Shown: positions 17,109 to 25,889, counted from the first letter of the stretch. The stretch is DNA of 64,000 nt from Streptomyces sp. NBC_01775 (GCF_035917675.1 NZ_CP109104.1:868001-932000); one strand, 5' to 3'. Program-made: numbers and translations. Notes: a model not told the origin generated them from the letters alone.

Positions 17109-18623
17109 TCAAGAGGGGTCAGGGGGACCAGGGAGATCTGGGGGGAACGGAATCGGGGAGGCGGCGAGTTCGCCGAGGCGGATGGGCTGGGCCACCGGGC
17201 GGCGGTGCGGGCTCGCAGCGGGCAGGCCCTCGGCCGGCCGGCCGCACGGCGCGCCGCCGAGCCGGCGGCTGAGCTCGGCGACGGTGGGCCCGCACACACG
17301 CGCCTGGCACGGCCCGAGCCCGGCCCGGGTTCCCAGCTTGGCGGTGCGCGGGGCCGCACCCGCTTCGCTGGTGACGGCCGCGCACAGCTCGCCGTAGGTG
17401 GTCTCCTCGCAGCGGCACACCGTCGTCCCGGGCCGAAGCCAGCCGGGCCAGGCCGCACCGATGGGATGGGCGCGGGTGAGCCGTTCGGCGAAGGCGCGGC
17501 CCTGATCGCGGGCGCGGCGCAGGGCACGCAGGGGGTGCGCGGCGGGATCGCCACCGGCGGCGGTCCAGCCCGCGACCGCGCCCTCGGCGCGGGCGGCCGG
17601 TGCCCCCGCGACGCCGGTGACCTCGCCGGCCGCGTAGACACCGGGGACGCTGGTGCGCTGATCGCCGTCGACTTCGACGAACTCACCCTCGGGGCAGGCG
17701 ACTTCGGCAGAGCAGGTCGCGGCGCCGGGCACTCGCAGGGCGCAGCCGGCCGCCAGGGGGAGTTCGAGCTGCGGGCTGAAGCCGTGGCTGACGCAGACCG
17801 CGTCCACGGCCCGCGTGCGCTCGCTGCCCGGCACCACGGACCAGTCGGGCCGCAGCCGCGCGGTGACGACCTCTTCGACCCGGCCGACCCCACGGGCCTC
17901 GACAACCGTGCGGCCGAGCCGGTACGGCACCCGGTCGCGGGCCAACGCCCAGGTGTATGCGGCCAGTTCCGCCGCCTTGCCGAACTGGCCCGCCAGCTCC
18001 CAGGGGCGTCGGGACCAGCCCCGCGCCGCGGTGGCCGACGTGTTCGCCTCCAGTACCTCCAGCACACGGGAGCCCGCCTCCAGCAGTGAGGCGGCCACCG
18101 GCAGCAGGAACGGGCCGCTCCCGGCCACCACCACCCGGTCGCCGACGGCCACGCGCTCGCCCTTCGCCAGGGCCTGCGCGGCACCGGCGGTGAACACACC
18201 CGGCAACTGCCAGCCGGGGAAGGGCAGTACCCGGTCGTGGGCGCCGGGGGCCAGCACGAGCGCGTCGGGGTCGAGGGTGCGCCGGTGGCGCCCGGCGCCG
18301 TCAGCCGGACCGCACAGCACGTGCACCCTCGGCCCGCCCGGCGACTGAGGCCGCTCCAGCGCCCATACGGCCGTCTCCGGAAGCCAGACGCAGCGCGGAT
18401 GCCCCAGCACCTGGCGCCGGCGGCGGTCGAAGGCGGACCATCCGTGCTGGAGCCGTTCGGGGCGGTCCGCGGCGTACGCCTCGGGCAGCATGCGGTGGTA
18501 CTGACCGCCGGGCTGCTCGGCCGCGTCGATCAGCGTGACGCGGGCGCCCGCGGCCAGCGCGGTGCGGGCGGCGGCCAGCCCGGCCGGGCCCGCGCCGACG
18601 ACGGCGACGTGCCGGGGGCTCAT
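17109..18623 (-). CDS. FAD/NAD(P)-dependent oxidoreductase subunit of D-hydroxyproline dehydrogenase
   Basis: This 504-residue flavoprotein begins with a dinucleotide-binding motif (VAVVGAGPAGLAAARTAL) and has a second Rossmann motif (VVVAGSGPFLLPVAASLL). The C-terminal part carries a BFD-like iron-sulfur site: two cysteines in VCRCEETTYGEL and two in GLGPCQARVCGPTV. This layout is that of the large subunit of heterotrimeric D-hydroxyproline dehydrogenases (P. aeruginosa LhpBEF type) and of related opine/octopine dehydrogenases. Its ATG overlaps the stop of the ferredoxin-like subunit by four bases (ATGA), so the subunits are made together. It is followed by the deaminase gene after 98 bases. 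Confidence 0.85.
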   Translation of the reverse strand: MSPRHVAVVGAGPAGLAAARTALAAGARVTLIDAAEQPGGQYHRMLPEAYAADRPERLQHGWSAFDRRRRQVLGHPRCVWLPETAVWALERPQSPGGPRVHVLCGPADGAGRHRRTLDPDALVLAPGAHDRVLPFPGWQLPGVFTAGAAQALAKGERVAVGDRVVVAGSGPFLLPVAASLLEAGSRVLEVLEANTSATAARGWSRRPWELAGQFGKAAELAAYTWALARDRVPYRLGRTVVEARGVGRVEEVVTARLRPDWSVVPGSERTRAVDAVCVSHGFSPQLELPLAAGCALRVPGAATCSAEVACPEGEFVEVDGDQRTSVPGVYAAGEVTGVAGAPAARAEGAVAGWTAAGGDPAAHPLRALRRARDQGRAFAERLTRAHPIGAAWPGWLRPGTTVCRCEETTYGELCAAVTSEAGAAPRTAKLGTRAGLGPCQARVCGPTVAELSRRLGGAPCGRPAEGLPAASPHRRPVAQPIRLGELAASPIPFPPDLPGPPDPS

Positions 18624-18940
18624 CGGTGCTCCTCGGGGGGTGTGGCGCGGGACTGCGTACGGACGGTGTCGCCGTCGGCCGCGCGGCGCCGGCAGGCGCG
18701 AACGTCCCGCTCGCCGTTGACGGTCACCAGGCAGTCGAAGCAGACGCCGATTCCGCAGAACACGCCGCGGGCGGCTCCGGAGGGCCCGTCGCGCCAGGCC
18801 GTCCGGCCGGACGCCAGCATCAGCCCCGCCAGGCTCTGGCCCTCGATCCCGTCGGCGGGCTCGCCGTCCACGGTGATGCGCAGCGGCCGGTCGCGGCGCC
18901 CCACGCGGTCGTCGGCGGCGCGGACGAGTCGCGGACTCAT
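18620..18940 (-). CDS. (2Fe-2S)-binding small subunit of D-hydroxyproline dehydrogenase
   Basis: This 106-residue ferredoxin-like protein matches the N-terminal domain of sarcosine oxidase alpha subunits. It contains LRITVDGEPADGIEGQSL, then the cluster motif GVFCGIGVCFDC and a fourth cysteine in DVRACRRR. It would pass electrons between the two flavin subunits. It overlaps both neighbours by four bases (ATGA at each end), a sign of fixed subunit ratio. The ATG at 18940 follows GGAGGAGGGG. Confidence 0.87.
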   Translation of the reverse strand: MSPRLVRAADDRVGRRDRPLRITVDGEPADGIEGQSLAGLMLASGRTAWRDGPSGAARGVFCGIGVCFDCLVTVNGERDVRACRRRAADGDTVRTQSRATPPEEHR

Positions 18941-20241
18941 GGCCCCTCCTCCTTGTGATCCTGGTGACCGGCCCTGTGTGACTGGTGGCCATCCCTGCCG
19001 TCCTGCTGACCGGCCCTGCGGTCCTGGTGATCGTCCTGGTGGACTTGACGATCGTCGGTCGCCAGCACGGCCGGCCGCTCCACCCGGAAGGCGGCGACGG
19101 CGTCCGCGTCCAGCTCGGCCGGCTCGTCGAGGATCAGGTTCCGCAGCAGGCGCGCGGTGCCCACCGACAGGCCGATCCCGGCACCTTCGTGGCCCCCCGC
19201 GTGCCAGAGACCCGCCAGCCGGGGATCGGCCCCGATGACCGGCAGATGGTCGGGCACGTAGGGCCGGAAGCCGCCGTAGGCACGCATCACCGGCACACCG
19301 GCCAGCGTCGGGAAGAGCCGCAGGGCCTTGGCGGCGACGGCCGAGAGGACCTCGGGCCGCAGCCGGTCGTCGAAGCCGACGCGGCGGCGCGAGGAGCCGA
19401 GCAGCACGCTGCCCGCCCGGGTGGATTCCACCACGGCGGAGGTCTGGAGGTCCTCTTCGGCACTGCCGACCGCACCCACGTAGTCGGCGTCGTAGACCTT
19501 GTGGAAGACCGTGGGCGGCAGCGGCGTGGTCACCAGGACGTCGCCGCGCCGTGGCTGGATGGTGACGGGTGCGCCCAGGCGGGCGGCGAGTCCGCCCGCC
19601 CAGGGACCGGCCGCGTTGACGAACAGGTCGGCCTCCAGCAGCCCGCGCGAGGTGCGGACGCCGGTGAGCCGGCCGCCCCGGGCCACCCCGGCGAGCACCT
19701 CTTCTCCGGTGCGCAGCCGGGCGCCCGCCGCCAGCGCGTCGGTGAGCAGGGCGACCGCCGCTCCCGCGGGCTGCACCTGAGCGTCCTCGGGGTAGTGCAC
19801 AGCCGCCGTGTGGTCCGGTGTGAGGTGCGGCTCGGCGGCGAGGAGGGCGGCGCTCGTCAGGCTCTCGGCCGTGACGCCGGCGGCGCGTTGGGCGTCTGCG
19901 AAGTGGGCCAGTCCGCGGGCCCCGGCGTCGGTGGTGGCGACCACGATGCCGCCCTTGGGGTCCCACTCGGCGGCCGGCACGGCGCGTGCGCCCTGCGCCG
20001 ATCGCCCGGCGACGGCCGTGAGGATCTCGGGCCACAGGCGCCGCGAGAGCTGGGCGAGGCGCAGCTCAGGCCCCGGCCCCTTGTCCGAGACCAGGACGTT
20101 GCCCTCACCGTGCGAGGTGGTCGCGGCGGCCGGGCCGCCGCGGTCGACGACCGTGACAGCGCAGCCCGCCAGGGCGAGTTCGCGAGCGCAGGCGGAGCCG
20201 ATGATCCCGGCACCGAGCACCAGCGCCCGCGTTCCGTCCAT
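18937..20241 (-). CDS. DadA-type FAD oxidoreductase, catalytic subunit of D-hydroxyproline dehydrogenase
   Basis: This is the amine-oxidising subunit, expected to turn cis-4-hydroxy-D-proline into 1-pyrroline-4-hydroxy-2-carboxylate. The 434-residue protein starts RALVLGAGIIGSACARELAL (FAD-binding motif) and ends its domain with GLWHAGGHEGAGIGLSVGTA, typical of the DadA/glycine oxidase family. An unusual tail of about 35 residues, rich in His, Gln, Asp and Arg (HQDDHQDRRAG, GRDGHQSHRAGHQDH), follows; it is encoded by short imperfect repeats and is not part of the fold. The ATG at 20241 has AGGGAGGG upstream. It is the first gene of the five-gene operon. Confidence 0.87.
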   Translation of the reverse strand: MDGTRALVLGAGIIGSACARELALAGCAVTVVDRGGPAAATTSHGEGNVLVSDKGPGPELRLAQLSRRLWPEILTAVAGRSAQGARAVPAAEWDPKGGIVVATTDAGARGLAHFADAQRAAGVTAESLTSAALLAAEPHLTPDHTAAVHYPEDAQVQPAGAAVALLTDALAAGARLRTGEEVLAGVARGGRLTGVRTSRGLLEADLFVNAAGPWAGGLAARLGAPVTIQPRRGDVLVTTPLPPTVFHKVYDADYVGAVGSAEEDLQTSAVVESTRAGSVLLGSSRRRVGFDDRLRPEVLSAVAAKALRLFPTLAGVPVMRAYGGFRPYVPDHLPVIGADPRLAGLWHAGGHEGAGIGLSVGTARLLRNLILDEPAELDADAVAAFRVERPAVLATDDRQVHQDDHQDRRAGQQDGRDGHQSHRAGHQDHKEEGP

Positions 20242-20253
20242 CGAACCCTCCCT

Positions 20254-20274
20254 TGTTCGTCAAAGCGAACGATA
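20254..20274. promoter_or_regulatory. Probable operator, hydroxyproline operon
   Basis: TGTTCG-N7-GAACGATAG lies 13 bases before the ATG of the first operon gene. The same pattern precedes the XRE-cupin regulator (21007-21027), so it is the likely binding site of that protein. Confidence 0.7.
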
Positions 20275-20359
20275 GGGACGTTATGGCAGCGCCTGGAGAG
20301 TGTCAACGGTTTCGCGGCGCGGCTGTCTGACGCACGCTCAATCGCCCCGTGGCCGCACG

Positions 20360-20983
20360 TCAGTCGCCGCATCCCACACGGTCCTCGGCCGACGGGCCGG
20401 GCGCGTGCGGGTGCAGCCGCTGGTCAGCGCGGTACTGGAGCAGCAGCACCGAGCGGACGGTCTCCTCCTGGGCCGCGTAGCCGTGCGGCAGGGCGGCGTC
20501 GAACCCGACGTAGTCGCCGGGCTCCAGCTCCACCTCGTGCCCGTCCACACTCACGCCCAGCCGCCCGGACTGGACGATGGTGTGCTCGATGCCCACGTGC
20601 CCGAGCGAGTCCCGTCGGCAACCCGCCCTGACCTGCTGGTCGTAGACCTCGAACACGGCGTCGCCGGACTCGATCCGCTGCAACGGACGGAGATCGACGG
20701 CGTCACCGCTGAGGACCTCGACCTCCTTGGCCCGCACCACCCGCAGCCCCGCGGGCGGCCGGGTGTCGAGCAGGTCGGAGATCGGCAACTCCAGCACCCG
20801 GGAGAGACTGAAGACCGTCTCGATCGTGGGGTTGCCGGTACCGGACTCCAGCTGGGAGAGCGTCGCCTTCCCGATCTTGGAACGTCTGGACAGCTCGGAG
20901 AGCGAGAGCCCCCGCTGCCCCCTGGCCCGCTTCAGGTTGAGTGCCAGCATTCCCCGGATCGACCTGTCAGGACTGTCGCTCAC
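20360..20983 (-). CDS. XRE-cupin transcriptional regulator of the hydroxyproline operon
   Basis: This 207-residue regulator has an N-terminal Cro/XRE helix-turn-helix (LKRARGQRGLSLSELSRRS, IGKATLSQLESG) and a C-terminal cupin barrel (GHEVELEPGDYVGFDAALPH) that would sense a small ligand such as a hydroxyproline intermediate. It lies upstream of the operon on the same strand. The GTG at 20983 has GGAAGGAGGGG. Its own promoter and that of the operon share the TGTTCG-N7-GAAC site, which supports autoregulation. Activator or repressor cannot be told; a site this close to the operon's start codon fits repression better. Confidence 0.87.
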   Translation of the reverse strand: MSDSPDRSIRGMLALNLKRARGQRGLSLSELSRRSKIGKATLSQLESGTGNPTIETVFSLSRVLELPISDLLDTRPPAGLRVVRAKEVEVLSGDAVDLRPLQRIESGDAVFEVYDQQVRAGCRRDSLGHVGIEHTIVQSGRLGVSVDGHEVELEPGDYVGFDAALPHGYAAQEETVRSVLLLQYRADQRLHPHAPGPSAEDRVGCGD

Positions 20984-21006
20984 GGCCCCTCCTTCCCCTC
21001 GCAAAG

Positions 21007-21027
21007 TGTTCGCTATACAGAACAATA
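21007..21027. promoter_or_regulatory. Probable operator upstream of the XRE-cupin regulator
   Basis: TGTTCG-N7-GAACAATAG, 24 bases before the GTG start. It matches the site upstream of the operon at the TGTTCG, GAAC and ATAG blocks with the same spacing. Confidence 0.7.
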
Positions 21028-21239
21028 GCGTTCCGTCACACGGCATTATCCTGAACACTGGCTTCGTGGGGTCCGGACAGGCGGGAAGCGGACCGCCCGG
21101 CCACCGGGCGCCCCCCTCGCCCACCGCTCCCCTTCCTTCCGCGTCCAGCGGCAGCCGGTCCGAGAGCACGTCGGAGCCGTCCGGCGTGACCAGGATGTCG
21201 TCCTCGATCCGCGGGCACAGGGCCCGTCGGCGGTGTGGC

Positions 21240-21711
21240 TCAGGACTGCCCCCGTGCCCCGTCCTGACTGTGGGGGCCGCCGTTGAAGAGATCGATGAAT
21301 CCGAACGGTGCGCGGTCGCCGAGACAGAGGTCCAGCACTTCGTGCGCCTCGGCGTAGAAGGGTTCGGTGCGCGGGAACAGCGCTCTTCGTAGGCGGTGAG
21401 TGCGGCTCCGAAGTCGTCGGGGTGAGCGGCGATCGCCTTACCGAGTTCGGCGCCGTCGGACATCGCCAGGTTCGCGCCGTCGCCGGACGGCGGCATCAGG
21501 TGTGCGGCATCGCCGAGGAGCGTCACTCCGGGCACGCGCTCCCATCGGTGTCCGTCCGGGAGTGTGTGGATCATGCGCGCGACCGGAGCGGTCTCGCCGT
21601 CGGTGATCAGCGCGGTGAGTTCCGGTGCCCATCCGTCGAACCCGGCCGCGACGCGAGCAGTCGCGGCGGCGGCGTCGGTGAAGTCGATGGCGGCGATCCA
21701 TTCGGCGGACC
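21240..21711 (-). pseudogene. FAD-dependent monooxygenase, 5'-truncated and frameshifted
   Basis: The visible part is the C-terminal half of a group A flavin monooxygenase of the tetracycline-hydroxylase type: GVTLLGDAAHLMPPSGDGAN (the second FAD motif), LAMSDGAELGKAIAAH and ALTAYEER. After that arginine the frame shifts near 21380 and continues in another frame as LFPRTEPFYAEAHEVLDLC, GDRAPFGFIDLFNGG, up to a stop at 21240. The N-terminal GxGxxG half is absent: homology stops at about 21711, exactly where the plus-strand TetR fragment begins. Confidence 0.8.
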
Positions 21712-22245
21712 GTGCACGTGACGAACAAGGACGAGCTCGTCGCCCTGGCCGCCGATCAGGTGCTCGGCCACACCTTCGCCGCAGCCCCACGCCCCGAGGA
21801 AGGCGCTGACGCCGAGCCGCGCGCGCTTGCCATCGCCGTCTTCGATGCCCTTGATCGGCACCCGTGGGCAGCGTTCCACGTCAACACGCCGCCCACGCTG
21901 GCGAACGCACTGCACCTGCTCGACCGCGTCGGCACCCTTGTCGCACGAACCGGGCTGCCCGCCGAACAGCATTTCGCGGTCTCCACCGCGATCTCCTACT
22001 ACATCACCGGCGTCAGCGCCCAGATCGTCGCCCCACGCGCCACCGCCGGCGCGGCCACCAGCCGCGACGCCTTCCTCACCCAGACCGCCGAAAGCGGGGA
22101 AAAGCTCGACCCCGCCGACTACCCCTTCCTGACGCGCACCACCACGGAACTGCGCGACCACGACGACCGCGACCAATTCACCACCGGCCTCGACCTGTTC
22201 CTGGACGGCCTCAGCTCGACCGCAGATCCGCGACCCTCCGCGTGA
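21712..22245 (+). pseudogene. TetR family regulator lacking its DNA-binding domain
   Basis: This frame begins VHVTNKDELVALAADQVLG, the end of a TetR helix-turn-helix (normally preceded by about 40 more residues). It continues through a ligand-binding domain (LANALHLLDRVGTLVARTGL, FAVSTAISYYITGVSAQ) to LDLFLDGL. The recognition helix and start codon are missing, so it cannot bind DNA as a normal TetR. It faces away from the truncated monooxygenase, so one deletion removed the shared promoter and both 5' ends. Confidence 0.8.
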
Positions 22246-22423
22246 TGTACGCGATCCAGGCGATGCGGTGGGATCGTTCGGCCGTCCGCGCCGCCGTACA
22301 CCGTGGCGAACCGTGAGCAGTGGAGTCTGACGACGCGTCTGGAACCACAGCAGCGCCAAGGGCCGAGACATCCCGGGCAATGGCGTCTTCACCACGGCTC
22401 CGGCCAGGCCTGGAGCCCGGGGG

Positions 22424-22606
22424 TCACGCCGGGGCTGCGGCTGCCTCACCCTGCTGGGTGCGCGGGCCGGGCAAGGTCGCCCGGATGAACAGGGCCAGAT
22501 CGAGGCGGCTGTTCATGTCCAGCTCGAACCGGCCGTACGGATTCACGTGGGTCCAGAACAGCGGCGACAGCGCCCTGCGGTTCGTGTCGGCGAGGTAGTG
22601 CAGACG
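22424..22606 (-). pseudogene. Possible C-terminal remnant of a Tn3-type transposase
   Basis: The last 60 codons of this frame read RLHYLADTNRRALSPLFWTH, VNPYGRFELDMNSRLDL and then a low-complexity end. They resemble the extreme C-terminus of actinobacterial Tn3-family transposases, in which the segment after the catalytic core ends with a PYGRF-LDM motif. Nothing upstream continues the match. A Tn3 origin fits the other remnants near 35.6 and 39.5 kb, but this one is short and less certain. Confidence 0.5.
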
Positions 22607-23422
22607 AACGAGGTCCGCACCGCCCGGCCCGGTTCTTCGATCGCCCGGTACGCCGGGTACTCCGGGCACCGTTGTCTCCATCCCCCATGACCACCCGGCG
22701 CGCGGCGCTGGCGTCGCCGTTGCTGCCGGTCTCGCAGACACGGGACCGGACGCGGTCGGTCCGGACACCCTGTCGAGCGGGATCGCCGAGCGGAACGGCG
22801 TGCGGGAACTCGGTCCGCCCGCAGGGCTGTTCGCGGAGCGCCTGAAGGACTCGGCCGTGCCGTCCGCACGCTCTTCGGGTGCGACCACCTCGCCGACGAG
22901 GACAAGGAGCACACCGAAACCTCGATGCCCGCGCTCCAACTCCTTGCGCCCGGTCCTGCCCGCATCAACACCCCACCGGCGAGGCTTCCAGGAAACCGTG
23001 TTGTTGACAGGGGTGTGGTGATAGTTGAACTCTTAGTGGCGTAGGGCCGTTGTGGGGGTGGCAGGACAACTCCTGCCGGCCTCCGTCTTGGATACGGAGA
23101 TATACGAATCGCGCTCGTCAGGTCGGAGATGGAGGGCTTGTGGCTAAGGCTTCGCGGCTCCTGAGCAGTGATTCGGTTGCGGCAACGTCAGCACAGGATG
23201 CCCTTGCCTTAGACAGCGCCCAGTGCCCGCAGCGGTCAGGCTGAAAACGGCTTGCTGGTCACCGGCGCGGCACCAAACCAGATGACAGCTCATTGAAGCT
23301 GTTCGACGGCGTTCACATATAAAATTCACTTGATCCGTACGGAAATCCCTGGGCGCGCAGACCACTTGCAGCGCGGCAAGTGCAATTCCCATGTTTCCGG
23401 GGTCAAAGCGGGAGGCGCTCTC
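22607..23422. other. 816 bases without a recognised gene
   Basis: Only scattered short frames are seen. From about 22990 the G+C content falls below that of the neighbours and stays lower into the next gene, suggesting foreign DNA and the promoter of that gene. A TTGACA hexamer occurs at 23004-23009 without a well-placed -10 box. Confidence 0.5.
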
Positions 23423-24967
23423 ATGGCTGACTCAGCTAATCGACCGCAAGGAGCCACTCAAGCCCAAGAAGGGGCGGAGGTCAATTTGAGGGCTCTGGAG
23501 GAGGGGCGATCTCCGGAATCAACCACCGAAGACGAGACGCAGCGCGATGCGAGCGCGGTTAAAAGCGCTTACTGGTGGGATGTGACCCAAAAGATCACCA
23601 TGACAAAGACCATGACCTGGGTGTCCGCTGGCTACGGGATGAAGAACAGCACTTTCAAGGCGATCGGCTTTGGCATGCTTGCCGGCCACAGTGCGGAAAA
23701 AGCAGCGGCGGCTTGGCCCAAAGATCGCGAGTCGGTCGCAGCGAACCTGGTCAATACCGTCGGTACCACTGTGTGGTCAGCTGGGATAGGGACCGGCAAC
23801 CTGGCCACGCAAACCGTGGGACCGGCTATCAATTTCGCCGCAAATATCACCTCTGCGGGATGGAAGTATCACCAGGGAAAGGAGGGTTGGACCAGAGATT
23901 TGGTCGATGCGGTCGAGATGGCTGCATTCACGATTGCGCCTTACACAGGAAGTTCCGCGGCTCGCGCAGTGGGATTTGGGACTACGGCGCTGGGATACTT
24001 TTGGGACGCCACGCAGGACAAAGGTCTCGTGGCGCATGGAATCGGCGCAGGCGCGTGGGCTGTAGGAGCCGCGATGGAAAACGACTCCGTGCAAGCCGTC
24101 GGGGCGGGGGTAGTGGCGGCTGCCGAAGCCGCGCGGCTTGCCTACCCCATCTATGAGAAATACGTTCAGAAAACTTCATCCGAAGTAACTCCGCAACAGC
24201 CTGGTAGCGAGCCGATTCCTGTACACAGCTCCGCCCCCACGGTTGATCCCTCACCCGAGCCGAATACTCATCTCTCTGTCAATTCGGTCGCGGCAGCGTC
24301 CAATTCGATCACCCCGGTGACGTCGGTGGCGTCGGTGGCGCCCGACCCGGCGGCGCCCGACCGGGTGGCACCGGTGGCATCGGTTGCGCCCAACCCAGCT
24401 GCGCCCGACCCGGTGGCGGCGTCGTCCAATCCGATCGCCCCGGCAGCGCCCAGCCCGGTGGCGTCGGTGGCATCGATTGCGTCGGTGACGCCCAACCCAG
24501 CTGCGCCCGACCTGGTGGCGGCGGCGCCCGAACCAGTCACCCCAGCAACACCCAACCCGACCACGTCGATGGCATCGATTGCGTCGGTGACGCCCAACCC
24601 AGCAGCGCCCAACCCAGCGGCGGCGACGCCCGAACCAGTCACCCCAGCAACACCCAACCCGACCACGTCGATGGCATCGATTGCGTCGGTGACGCCCAAC
24701 CCAGCGGCGCCCACCCCGGCGGCATCGGCTGCACCCAACATAGCTGCGCCCGACCCGGCGGGGCCCAACCCGGCGGCGCCCAGCCCAATCACCCCAGCAG
24801 CACCCAACCCGACCGCGTCAGCAGCACCCCAGCAGTTTGCGCCGCCCACCCCCATCCCCAGGCCGCATTCGGCACATGGTGTCGGTGAGGGCATTTCCTC
24901 CCGGCCCAGTACTGGCCAAGCCTTGACGCCGCTTCCCGCAAAAACTGCCCGCAGGCGCAGCATGTGA
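23423..24967 (+). CDS. Protein of unknown function: Gly/Ala-rich amphipathic domain plus Pro/Ala repeat tail
   Basis: I do not recognise this 514-residue protein. After about 45 polar residues comes a domain of about 190 residues built of small-residue, weakly hydrophobic stretches (MTWVSAGYGMKNSTFKAIGF, VNTVGTTVWSAGIGTGNLAT, ITSAGWKYHQGKEGWTRDLV, VGFGTTALGYFWDATQDKG, GIGAGAWAVGAAMENDSVQA). They could pack as helical hairpins in or on a membrane. From about residue 260 the protein is a low-complexity tail of Pro, Ala, Ser, Thr and Val with repeats, ending basic (KTARRRSM). The ATG at 23423 has GGGAGG eight bases upstream. There is no signal peptide. The 5' half is less GC-rich than its surroundings. 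Neighbours are all broken genes. Confidence 0.65.
   Translation: MADSANRPQGATQAQEGAEVNLRALEEGRSPESTTEDETQRDASAVKSAYWWDVTQKITMTKTMTWVSAGYGMKNSTFKAIGFGMLAGHSAEKAAAAWPKDRESVAANLVNTVGTTVWSAGIGTGNLATQTVGPAINFAANITSAGWKYHQGKEGWTRDLVDAVEMAAFTIAPYTGSSAARAVGFGTTALGYFWDATQDKGLVAHGIGAGAWAVGAAMENDSVQAVGAGVVAAAEAARLAYPIYEKYVQKTSSEVTPQQPGSEPIPVHSSAPTVDPSPEPNTHLSVNSVAAASNSITPVTSVASVAPDPAAPDRVAPVASVAPNPAAPDPVAASSNPIAPAAPSPVASVASIASVTPNPAAPDLVAAAPEPVTPATPNPTTSMASIASVTPNPAAPNPAAATPEPVTPATPNPTTSMASIASVTPNPAAPTPAASAAPNIAAPDPAGPNPAAPSPITPAAPNPTASAAPQQFAPPTPIPRPHSAHGVGEGISSRPSTGQALTPLPAKTARRRSM
24463..24712 (+). repeat. 102-bp tandem repeat in the Pro/Ala tail
   Basis: A 102-base (34-codon) unit is repeated about 2.5 times; the block of about 85 bases at 24526-24610 is almost perfectly repeated at 24628-24712. 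It encodes PEPVTPATPNPTTSMASIAS followed by VTPNPAAP. Recent slippage or recombination is likely. Confidence 0.75.
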
Positions 24968-25648
24968 CCTCCGCAGCGAGGTAACTTCCGCGAAACCGCT
25001 CGGCTTGGACCGCAGACTGGACGGGCACCAACGTCGCTGCCCGTCCGGCTCTCGCAGGCGGTCCGGAAGTCCCGCCGGTACCGAAACTCCCTGGCCTGGC
25101 CGGAGCGCTTTCCCAGCCCGTTGACGGCGGTTGACAGGGGATGGGGCAGCCGACCGTGGTTGTCACACCTATGGCGGCACATCCCGCAGAACGCGGCGGT
25201 CCCGTCCTCGCTTCAGGCTGCCGGGTCCCGGAGTCCGCCGGCCTCGCCGTGGCCGAGGTGTTCGGCGGTGGACGCCGGCTTCCAGACGATGACGGAACGG
25301 CACCCCTCCAGCGCCTGGATCTGCGCATCGACGCGCAGCCGGTGGGTGGCGGGGAGCTGAAGATGTTCAGCCTCGTTGCCCGGACCGTGGCGTACCAGTC
25401 CGGCGAATTGCTTGAGCCGGCGAGCGGCCTACCGGATTCGCGCGACTTGACGCAGATGGCGATACAGGCGATGCGCAGCCCGTGCCTCGTGGCCGGTGTT
25501 GCCCGCATGCGTCTGGTGCCACAGCCGTTGACAGTCGTAGGCCGGCCCCACCGGCGCCGACCGACCCCGCGTCGTCACCGGAGCCCGCCACACTCACCCC
25601 GTCTTCGCCGCCCCTCTCCCCTCGACGGGACCACGTCCACACACCGCA
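24968..25648. other. 681 bases without a recognised gene
   Basis: Frames exist on both strands (plus 25141-25737, minus 24789-25508), but none has a ribosome site or recognisable motif and their residue use is not natural. The region is probably decayed coding DNA; I could not identify the original gene. Confidence 0.5.
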
Positions 25649-25668
25649 TGTTCGTCATATCGAACGAT
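25649..25668. promoter_or_regulatory. Third copy of the TGTTCG-N7-GAAC operator
   Basis: TGTTCG-TCATATC-GAACGAT has the spacing and flanks of the sites at 20254 and 21007, 4.7 kb away. No intact gene follows on either strand, so it looks like an orphan operator in decayed DNA. Confidence 0.6.
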
Positions 25669-25814
25669 GACTTCAGCGCCCCACCGGCGGGAGTAGTGCT
25701 GCGACAGGTGCCACAGAAGGCCCTCCACCCCTCATAACAGCAGATCTACCCGCTTCCAACTCCGCACGCACACACAAGTGTTGACACCCCTCAACCTCGA
25801 CCCTACGTTGCCGA

Positions 25815-25834
25815 TGTTCGACATAGGGAACGGT
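25815..25834. promoter_or_regulatory. Fourth copy of the TGTTCG-N7-GAAC operator
   Basis: TGTTCG-ACATAGG-GAACGGT, 166 bases from the third copy. The pair resembles a divergent or tandem promoter whose genes have been lost; the next sequence is an FtsX fragment on the minus strand. Confidence 0.55.
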
Positions 25835-25889
25835 CAATGCGTGTGTGCGCCGTCGAGATCGCGTTCGCATGACGTCGCCCGCCCCGTCG

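Noticed and set aside
25141..25737. 198-codon plus-strand frame in the decayed region
   Set aside because: The start looks plausible but the residues are not coherent, and minus-strand frames over the same DNA are equally long. No family could be recognised.
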